Assembly (NCBI GenBank): GCA_002371265.1
Contig: DFGT01000009.1
Span: forward strand, 53,380 to 117,379
Length of the DNA stretch: 64,000 bases
Direction: 5' to 3'
Source: Bacteroidales bacterium UBA3743
GTDB taxonomy: Bacteria; Bacteroidota; Bacteroidia; Bacteroidales; Paludibacteraceae
Positions 58,945-64,000 of this stretch are shown piece by piece; position 1 is the stretch's first letter, and each line of letters begins with the position of its first letter. The notes below the pieces were generated by a model, which was not told the DNA's origin, ran no database searches, and saw nothing but the letters and a program-made list of their open reading frames with translations. The translations under genes and the position numbers were made by a program.

Positions 58945-59783
58945 GAAATAAAAAGGTGTCGTTTAAAAAGCGAAATAACCTCGTCGTCACGACGAAGTTA
59001 CTTCTATGAATGTTATTGTTTAGTCCTTAAAGTTTGAATCTTTCCCAGTTCTAATTCTTTCTTCTGTCAAGAAGATTTTCCATGGAATAAGAACCTTTTA
59101 GTTTCACTTTGTGTAAACTTGAAAAGATTAATGCTAAATTTTGCCGCAGGAAAAACTAAATCAATAGTACGGCATCTGGATTTAATATACAAACTAAGCA
59201 TTATCGCTTGTATTTCTGTATATTTTAAAACAAATATTTATATGTTATAACAGTATTAAATCCTTCTTGTTTTACTTCCTTCTGCAAATGTAGACATTTT
59301 TTCTATACTGCAAAGTAAAATATGAAGAAAAATGAAGTTTTTCTCCAAAATGGTGTATTTTTTAGTACTTATAGTTGAATTGTTTGGTATTTTTGTCTCT
59401 AGAGGGGCATTTCTGTCTGTTAAAAATAGTTAAAATCATTGTGCAGAAAGGCAGAATAACAAGTAGTATGGGAAATAGTGAGCATGAAGTGAAGAATGTA
59501 AAAGGTATAACGTTTTAACCCCACCACATCTGCGAGTCCGTCAGACCGAGCATTATATATGTGCTCGTCTTCAGCTATCATTGTAGAGGAGAGAAATGTC
59601 CAATATCTATCAAACATGAGTCCAAAACAATCCTTAACGATATAACCCAATTCAAATTAAGACAGTTTCTTAACAATTCATATGAATAATTGGAACAATT
59701 TTTTTTGTTAAAAAATCGAGAAAAAGTTTGCAGAAACAAAAAAATGCACTACATTTGCACTCGCAATTGAGAGATCGCAAAAT
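58945..59783. other. 839-base region without a convincing gene, before tRNA-Asp
   Basis: Near the start is a hairpin (AACCTCGTCGT/ACGACGAAGTT, 58977-59001) without a T-run. A minus-strand TAcaTTTG box (59285-59292) points left, and behind it is only a 44-codon frame (ATG near 59199) without recognisable motifs. A GAGCA/TGCTC hairpin lies at about 59548. The sequence is otherwise AT-rich and resembles decayed DNA. The tRNA promoter is at its right end. Confidence 0.4.
59727..59757 (+). promoter_or_regulatory. Consensus promoter (TTTG, 19 bases, TAcaTTTG) for tRNA-Asp
   Basis: TTTG at 59727-59730 and TACATTTG at 59750-59757 with exact 19-base spacing, about 27 bases before the tRNA. Confidence 0.8.
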
Positions 59784-59860
59784 GGTGTGGTAGTTCAGCT
59801 GGTTAGAATACATGCCTGTCACGCATGGGGTCGCGGGTTCGAGTCCCGTCCATACCGCCA
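59784..59860 (+). tRNA. tRNA-Asp (anticodon GTC)
   Basis: 77 bases including encoded CCA. Acceptor GGTGTGG pairs with CCATACC (one wobble), the anticodon loop CTGTCAC sits in a CATGC/GCATG stem, and the T-arm has GGTTCGAGTCCC. Anticodon GTC reads Asp and is a queuosine target, matching queH in this window. Confidence 0.97.
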
Positions 59861-59870
59861 CTAACAAATA

Positions 59871-59900
59871 AAGGGGTTCGATAAAGGACTCCTTTTTTTT
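59871..59900 (+). terminator. Terminator after tRNA-Asp
   Basis: AGGGGTTC pairs imperfectly with GGACTCCT and is followed by eight T. Confidence 0.65.
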
Positions 59901-59911
59901 CTATTCAAAAT

Positions 59912-60136
59912 ATGGAAGAAAAACATGTTTTTGTCGCAATCGGGATATTTATGGTCTTGGCTGTATTGACATTTTTTGTTATGATAACGTATTTAGTATC
60001 AAGACTTGTTTTGCCGATGATTAATGGCCGTAGAAATGGATATATTCTATTGTCTGTGTTTTACATAATTTTGGCATTTGGAGTATCAAAATGTATGCTG
60101 TTTGCGTATGCGTTGATTTTTAAATCTTTGGGATAA
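59912..60136 (+). CDS. Small membrane protein, 74 residues
   Basis: The protein has two or three hydrophobic segments: FVAIGIFMVLAVLTFFVMITYLV (in two pieces, about 7-29) and YILLSVFYIILAFGVSKCMLFAYALIF (about 44-70), separated by a positively charged loop (NGRRNG). It lacks a cleavable signal and would sit in the inner membrane. There is no recognised family and no clear TAnnTTTG box; it begins right after the tRNA terminator. It may be real because the hydrophobic pattern is regular, but it could be chance in AT-rich DNA. The gap from its end to 60340 shows only the promoter of the next gene. Confidence 0.5.
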   Translation: MEEKHVFVAIGIFMVLAVLTFFVMITYLVSRLVLPMINGRRNGYILLSVFYIILAFGVSKCMLFAYALIFKSLG

Positions 60137-60307
60137 AGAAATATATTGTTTAATCACGTAAAAAGAACGAAGAGACAAAATTTATTTTTTTGTTTCACAT
60201 GTGGTGTATGTCAATAAAGAGACCGCTATTGTATTATTTAGATATGTTAAGACTCCTTGATTAAATACTAATTTCCAATTTTTCATTTAAATTTTAGCAT
60301 TTATTTC

Positions 60308-60315
60308 TATCTTTG
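60308..60315 (+). promoter_or_regulatory. -7 box (TAtcTTTG) for the AICAR transformylase gene
   Basis: TATCTTTG, 25 bases before the ATG at 60341. Confidence 0.55.
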
Positions 60316-60340
60316 CACTCAAATTTTAAAATACTTCCTG

Positions 60341-61513
60341 ATGAAAGAAATGGAATTGAAATATGGTTGTAATCCCAACCAGAAACCTTCCCGCATTTTT
60401 ATGGAGGAGGGAGAGTTGCCAATCGAGGTGTTGTGTGGCCGTCCTGGCTATATCAATCTGCTTGATGCATTCAACTCTTGGCAACTTGTCACAGAACTAA
60501 AGGCAGCTACGGGTCTTCCTGCCGCAGCGTCGTTCAAACATGTAAGTCCAGCTGGTGCGGCTGTCGCTGTTCCTATGTCGGACACATTGAAGAAAATATA
60601 TTTCGTAGACGATAAGGAGCTTAGTCCGTTGGCTACTGCATACGCTCGTGCTCGTGGTGCTGACCGTATGTCTTCATTCGGAGATTTCATCGCATTGTCT
60701 GACACTTGTGATAAGCAGACTGCTGATTTGATAGCTCGTGAGGTGAGCGACGGTGTGATTGCTCCAGACTATACTCCAGAGGCCCTTGAAATTTTGAAGG
60801 CTAAACGTAAGGGCACTTACTGCATTATCAAGATGGACACAAACTACCGTCCTAATCCAATTGAGAGAAAGCAAGTGTTTGGTGTGACTTTTGAGCAGGG
60901 TAGAAATGAGTTGAAAATCGACGAGTCGTTGTTCAAGGAGTTCCCTACAAAGTTGAAGTCATTCCCTGAATCAGCTAAGCGTGACCTTTTGATCGCTCTT
61001 ATCACTCTTAAATACACTCAGTCGAACTCGGTTTGCTATGCCAAGGATGGACAGGCAATCGGAATCGGAGCAGGTCAGCAGAGCCGTATCCACTGTACTC
61101 GCCTTGCTGGAAATAAGGCTGATATCTGGTATCTTCGCCAGAATCCAAAGGTGATGGCTCTTCCATTCAAGCCTGGAATCAAACGTGCTGATCGTGACAA
61201 TACAATCGATGTCTATATCTCGGATGATTATATGGATGTCCTTGCCGACGGTGTTTGGGAGAACTTCTTCACAGAGAAGCCAGAGCCAATCACACGAGAG
61301 GAGAAGCGTGCATGGCTAGACACTATGACAGATGTTGCTCTCGGTTCGGATGCATTCTTCCCATTTGGAGATAATATCGAAAGAGCAAACAAGAGTGGTG
61401 TTAAGTATATCGCTCAGCCAGGAGGCTCAGTGCGTGACGATAATGTTATAGAGTGTTGTGACCGTCTAGGAATTACAATGACATTTACAGGAATTCGTCT
61501 GTTCCACCATTAA
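60341..61513 (+). CDS. Stand-alone AICAR transformylase (PurH C-terminal domain only)
   Basis: AICAR transformylase adds a formyl group from 10-formyl-tetrahydrofolate to AICAR in purine synthesis. The 390 residues match the AICARFT half of PurH, here starting directly with LKYGCNPNQKPSR. The catalytic pair K66-H67 lies in SFKHVSPAGAAV, followed by ALITLKYTQSNSVCYAKDGQ, GIGAGQQSRIHCTRLAG and the C-terminal FFPFGDNIERA, AQPGGSVRDD. The IMP cyclohydrolase domain (about 190 residues) that precedes this in normal PurH is absent, and the frame does not extend upstream. Such single-domain forms are known in Bacteroidota and Firmicutes. Whether a separate full PurH exists elsewhere in the genome cannot be seen. 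Confidence 0.9.
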   Translation: MKEMELKYGCNPNQKPSRIFMEEGELPIEVLCGRPGYINLLDAFNSWQLVTELKAATGLPAAASFKHVSPAGAAVAVPMSDTLKKIYFVDDKELSPLATAYARARGADRMSSFGDFIALSDTCDKQTADLIAREVSDGVIAPDYTPEALEILKAKRKGTYCIIKMDTNYRPNPIERKQVFGVTFEQGRNELKIDESLFKEFPTKLKSFPESAKRDLLIALITLKYTQSNSVCYAKDGQAIGIGAGQQSRIHCTRLAGNKADIWYLRQNPKVMALPFKPGIKRADRDNTIDVYISDDYMDVLADGVWENFFTEKPEPITREEKRAWLDTMTDVALGSDAFFPFGDNIERANKSGVKYIAQPGGSVRDDNVIECCDRLGITMTFTGIRLFHH

Positions 61514-61659
61514 TTAAGGATTTTTTTTCCACAGTATAAAAGGGCAGGGGAGCAATCTCTTGCCTTTTGTATTTTTATGCGATGACATGGCAGAATATTC
61601 TATATATGTATAAAAAAGTTAAAATGGACGGTGCTCTTGGAAAAATTGCATGTCGAATT

Positions 61660-61690
61660 TTTGACTTTTTTGCTTAAATATGTACTTTTG
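61660..61690 (+). promoter_or_regulatory. Consensus promoter (TTTG, 19 bases, TActTTTG) for the three-gene membrane operon
   Basis: TTTG at 61660-61663 and TACTTTTG at 61683-61690 with exact 19-base spacing; the leader to the ATG at 61738 is about 42 bases. A weak terminator-like hairpin for the upstream gene lies at 61537-61570. Confidence 0.75.
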
Positions 61691-61737
61691 AGAAATTTTT
61701 AGACATAGTGCGATTTTTTGCATTATAAATAAGTAAT

Positions 61738-62460
61738 ATGGGACTTTTTAAGGGAATAAAAAATCTGTTGTTTGAGGAAGTCGATGAACATGGACGTCCA
61801 ATAAAGCGTGAGGAGAAAAAAACAGCTCCTGCGGCAGAACCTGCGAACTCTGCTTCGACTCAGGAAATGCCAACGGAAGATGCAAAATCTGATTCACGTG
61901 CAGCGTCTATGGGAACCGAATTTAAGGCGAATGATAATTCGGAAATCTCAGAGATTGACGAAGGTGTGTTGGATAATATAATTGCGATGCTCGATGAAAA
62001 GAATCTTCCTGGTCCGGATTATCTAGAATTGAAAAAAGCAGCTAACGATGAGGTGCTTCTGCAAAGTATTCCTGACGAGAAAATGCGTTTTTCTGTGAGT
62101 TACGCTACGTTGAAAGCAGCGTCGCCTTCATTATCAAAAAAGCAAATTTTGCAGAGTATACTTACGTATATCCAATATATAGAAGACGAGAGGGAGCGGG
62201 GCACAGAGCAATTCAACAAACTTTGGCAGGATCAGGTTGTCGCTCGTGAGGAGGCAATAGAGAAAGCCAAAGCTGAAATTGCTGAGTTGGAGGCAAAATT
62301 GGAAAAACTGAAAACATTCGCACAGGAACAGGAAGGTCAGGTTGTGGCTGTCAAGGCAGACTGTGGAAGGAAGAAGAAGGAGTTTAACGCTACCGTCGAC
62401 TATATGATCGGAAAATTGAGAATGGACGGAGCTAAACTAGAAGATGCATTGAAAGATTAA
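61738..62460 (+). CDS. Cytoplasmic coiled-coil protein, first gene of a membrane operon
   Basis: The product has 240 residues and no signal peptide. A short amphipathic N-terminus (MGLFKGIKNLLFEE) is followed by a disordered Ala/Glu/Ser/Pro-rich stretch (about 20-75), a small helical domain (about 78-140; VLDNIIAMLDEKNLPGPDYLEL, then ILQSILTYIQYIEDE) and a coiled coil (about 155-215; KAKAEIAELEAKLEKLKTF). The N-terminal helix may bind the membrane. The gene starts an operon with the membrane protein 21 bases downstream. I do not recognise the family; structurally it could be a peripheral partner of its membrane neighbour. Confidence 0.7.
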   Translation: MGLFKGIKNLLFEEVDEHGRPIKREEKKTAPAAEPANSASTQEMPTEDAKSDSRAASMGTEFKANDNSEISEIDEGVLDNIIAMLDEKNLPGPDYLELKKAANDEVLLQSIPDEKMRFSVSYATLKAASPSLSKKQILQSILTYIQYIEDERERGTEQFNKLWQDQVVAREEAIEKAKAEIAELEAKLEKLKTFAQEQEGQVVAVKADCGRKKKEFNATVDYMIGKLRMDGAKLEDALKD

Positions 62461-62481
62461 TAGAAAATATAAGATAAAAAT

Positions 62482-63534
62482 ATGGAATTTAATAATTTAC
62501 CATCAATGAACGAGGAGCATAAGGTATCTCCTTGGGAAAAACCAGGTGGCACATTAGGAAAAATTGTTGCGGCCGTAGCTGCTGTAGGAGGTTGTATGCT
62601 ATTGTATTCGGTTCTTCCGTTTTTGATTACATTAGCGTCGAATATTATCACTTTGGCTGCATTGGTCGGTGTGATTGCAGGACTCGGATTCTTATTGACT
62701 AACAAAAAGTTTCAAGAACTATGCTCAAACGCATATTTCATGTTGATGAGAAAACTAACAGGTCTGATCATCGAGATCGATCCAATTGCCATTGTGCGCA
62801 AGAAGATTCTTGAGATGAAGAAAAAGATCCAGGAAATCCAGAAGCACATGGGCACAATGCGAGGATTGATGATGCAGTCGGAAAAAGAGCTTGCCGCTAA
62901 GAAAGAGGAGCTGATGACAAACTTCCGTCGTCTTGAGGTCTACAATAAACAGGGAGACAAAGGAAGTGCTGCTGTCGCAGAGCGTCAGATCGTCCGTTTG
63001 AAGGAAGCTGTAGAACGTCGTACAGCAAGACTTGAAGAGTCGAAGAAATGGTATGCCATCTTGCAGCAGTTGAAGCGTGCTGCCGATCTTACTGTGGAGG
63101 ATACAGAGAATGAAGTGAAGGAGAGAGAGGACGAGTACCGCTCGATAAAGGAGCAGCATAAGGCATTTTCGTCTATGATGTCTATTTTGAAGGGCGATCC
63201 AGATCAGATGGAAACATTCACTCGTGCGATGGATTATATGGCAGATGATATTTCTCAGCGTTTGGGAGAGATGACAACAGTCATCGAGGAGACGGGAGGA
63301 ATCTTGAGTCAGATCAACGTAGACAACGCTGTGGCGTCTGCACGTGCAGATGAATTGTTGAAGCGTTATGAAACATATGGAATTGACGGATTGTTTAGCT
63401 CTTCAAAGAAAGAGTCAGCGTCGTCATCAAAGTTTGGAACGTCAGCGTCTGATGCGGTTTTCTCAGAAGGACCAGAGCCAGAGAAGGCAAGCAGTTCATC
63501 TAGCTCGTCTTCATCTGAACGAAGATATTTTTAA
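62482..63534 (+). CDS. Membrane protein with long PspA-like coiled coil
   Basis: The product has 350 residues. After a short polar N-terminus, two hydrophobic segments form a hairpin (about 27-47, GKIVAAVAAVGGCMLLYSVLP, and 50-72, TLASNIITLAALVGVIAGLG). The large remainder is cytoplasmic and mostly coiled coil (about 105-230; KKILEMKKKIQEIQKHMGTM, EKELAAKKEELMTNFRRLEV, AERQIVRLKEAVERRTARLE). Spacing and composition recall PspA/IM30-type membrane-stress proteins, but the hairpin is not part of that family, so the likeness may be only in the coiled coil. A Ser-rich tail ends SSSSSSSSERRYF. The function is unknown; membrane remodelling or scaffolding with its neighbours is an inference. Confidence 0.7.
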   Translation: MEFNNLPSMNEEHKVSPWEKPGGTLGKIVAAVAAVGGCMLLYSVLPFLITLASNIITLAALVGVIAGLGFLLTNKKFQELCSNAYFMLMRKLTGLIIEIDPIAIVRKKILEMKKKIQEIQKHMGTMRGLMMQSEKELAAKKEELMTNFRRLEVYNKQGDKGSAAVAERQIVRLKEAVERRTARLEESKKWYAILQQLKRAADLTVEDTENEVKEREDEYRSIKEQHKAFSSMMSILKGDPDQMETFTRAMDYMADDISQRLGEMTTVIEETGGILSQINVDNAVASARADELLKRYETYGIDGLFSSSKKESASSSKFGTSASDAVFSEGPEPEKASSSSSSSSSERRYF

Positions 63535-63559
63535 TTGTCAATTAGTTAAAGATTAGATT

Positions 63560-63721
63560 ATGAGTTCAAGATTAAAGCCAGGAGTAAGATATTTCCTAGT
63601 CATATTATTTGCCATAGGTTTTGGTGCATTGATGTATGTGTTGAACCAGAACGGTGTAGACAAACAACTGATGTCATTGTCGGAGGTGTTTGATGCAGTA
63701 AAGTCATTGATAGGAAAATAA
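63560..63721 (+). CDS. Small single-pass membrane protein, third gene of the operon
   Basis: The product has 53 residues (ATG 63560, TAA 63721). MSSRLKPGVRYFLVILFAIGFGALMYVLNQ is split into a basic start and one hydrophobic segment (about 11-28), followed by a short amphipathic tail (VDKQLMSLSEVFDAVKSLIGK). It follows the coiled-coil membrane protein by 25 bases and is ended by a strong terminator, so it is very probably translated as part of the same operon. It may be a small subunit of a complex with that protein. Confidence 0.65.
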   Translation: MSSRLKPGVRYFLVILFAIGFGALMYVLNQNGVDKQLMSLSEVFDAVKSLIGK

Positions 63722-63746
63722 TGATACATTTGAAGGCAATCTTATA

Positions 63747-63775
63747 AAAGACGCGAGAAATCGCGTCTTTTTTTG
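63747..63775 (+). terminator. Terminator after the three-gene operon
   Basis: Perfect 10-bp stem AAAGACGCGA/TCGCGTCTTT with a GAAA tetraloop, followed by more T. Confidence 0.92.
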
Positions 63776-63787
63776 TTTTTTCCCGTA

Positions 63788-63973
63788 GCGCCGCAGGTGC
63801 GACATCCCCTAGCGTAGGGTTTCAACCCAACGCGACGTGACGTTACGCGATAGAATGTCTACGCAATATAAATGCAAAATTTGGAATCTCCCAGTGCCGA
63901 AGGCACGACACAACCCAGCGTAGGGCGTGAGCCCTACGCGATAAACACCCCAACCTAGGGTGCGAGCCCTAGG
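63788..63973. repeat. Cluster of REP-like palindromes at the right edge
   Basis: Five short palindromes occur in 186 bases: GCGCC-GCA-GGTGC (63788), GCGTAGGGTT-TC-AACCCAACGC (63812-63833), GTGCC-GAA-GGCAC (63894-63906), GCGTAGGGC-GTGA-GCCCTACGC (63918-63939, perfect) and CCTAGGG-TGCGAG-CCCTAGG (63954-63973). Related units recur with GCGTAGGG as the common arm. They resemble repetitive extragenic palindromes mobilised by RAYT transposases; no RAYT gene is in the window. No gene is seen from 63722 to the end. Confidence 0.7.
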
Positions 63974-64000
63974 GATTAAATATCAGCGTTTTATGAACAT

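Noticed and set aside
59163..59300. 44-codon minus-strand frame in the gap before tRNA-Asp
   Set aside because: A promoter box points to it, but the peptide has no motif, no signal and no recognisable relative; evidence is too weak for a gene call.
59420..59650. 76-codon minus-strand frame before the tRNA promoter
   Set aside because: No promoter, no signal or domain, and it spans a palindromic AT-rich region; judged a chance frame.
59670..59867. Minus-strand frame of 65 codons covering the tRNA
   Set aside because: It is the antisense of tRNA-Asp and its promoter; the WTGLEPATPCVTG phrase is a well-known artefact of translating tRNA genes backwards.

Overview
The window looks like chromosomal DNA of a fibre-degrading, gut- or rumen-type member of the Bacteroidota (order Bacteroidales probable). 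The evidence is: many Bacteroidota-type promoters (TTTG, 19 bases, TAnnTTTG), TonB-dependent receptors, type IX secretion (T9SS) C-terminal sorting tails, a Bacteroidota-type T6SS Hcp (TssD), a Fib_succ_major protein, three GH10 xylanases, a GH5 cellulase and an expansin. I see no integrase, relaxase, transposase or CRISPR array.

Layout. 1-2.6 kb: a truncated secreted protein, a small lipoprotein, a 56-residue membrane peptide and a secreted expansin. 2.7-9.9 kb: queH (queuosine), a TonB-dependent receptor, a FucP-type sugar transporter, a ROK glucokinase and class I fumarase. The receptor, transporter and kinase read as a sugar uptake and phosphorylation unit. 9.9-10.5 kb: heptamer repeats, REP-like palindromes and a strong candidate for an unrecognised structured RNA of about 275 nt. 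10.5-13.9 kb: three tandem paralogues of a secreted/membrane family of unknown function. 14.0-23.7 kb: a T6SS effector island (tssD, vgrG, a putative adaptor, a 1563-residue PAAR-like effector and a lipoprotein that is the probable immunity protein). The effector carries two different peptidoglycan hydrolase signatures: a GH19-type lysozyme and a C-terminal LAS-type zinc peptidase.

24.2-37.4 kb: an unusual operon with a TraN-like (DUF4138) protein, a TraO-like protein, a lipoprotein and a giant repeat protein of about 3460 residues with a T9SS tail. The giant gene's signal peptide is broken by one base in an A9 tract, so phase variation or transcriptional slippage is possible. No other conjugation gene is present, so TraN/TraO appear to have been reused as a surface complex. 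37.6-39.5 kb: a TonB-dependent receptor on the minus strand, convergent with the giant gene.

39.9-52.8 kb: the polysaccharide-degradation region. It has three tandem GH10-CBM6-T9SS xylanases, each with its own promoter and terminator, then on the minus strand a vWA protein with a sigma-like regulator, a GH5 cellulase with an Asn/Gln repeat linker and ricin-type domain, and two secreted proteins. 53-59 kb: a tail-anchored unknown, two tandem RHS/YD-like repeat proteins, aspartate-semialdehyde dehydrogenase and a lamin-tail-domain protein. 59.8-64 kb: tRNA-Asp(GTC), a small membrane protein, a stand-alone AICAR transformylase, a three-gene membrane/coiled-coil operon of unknown function and a terminal cluster of REP-like palindromes.

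Start codons were chosen using signal peptides together with the position of TAnnTTTG boxes. In several cases the longest possible reading frame starts inside or upstream of the promoter and was shortened. All assignments come from reading motifs by eye; no database search was run.
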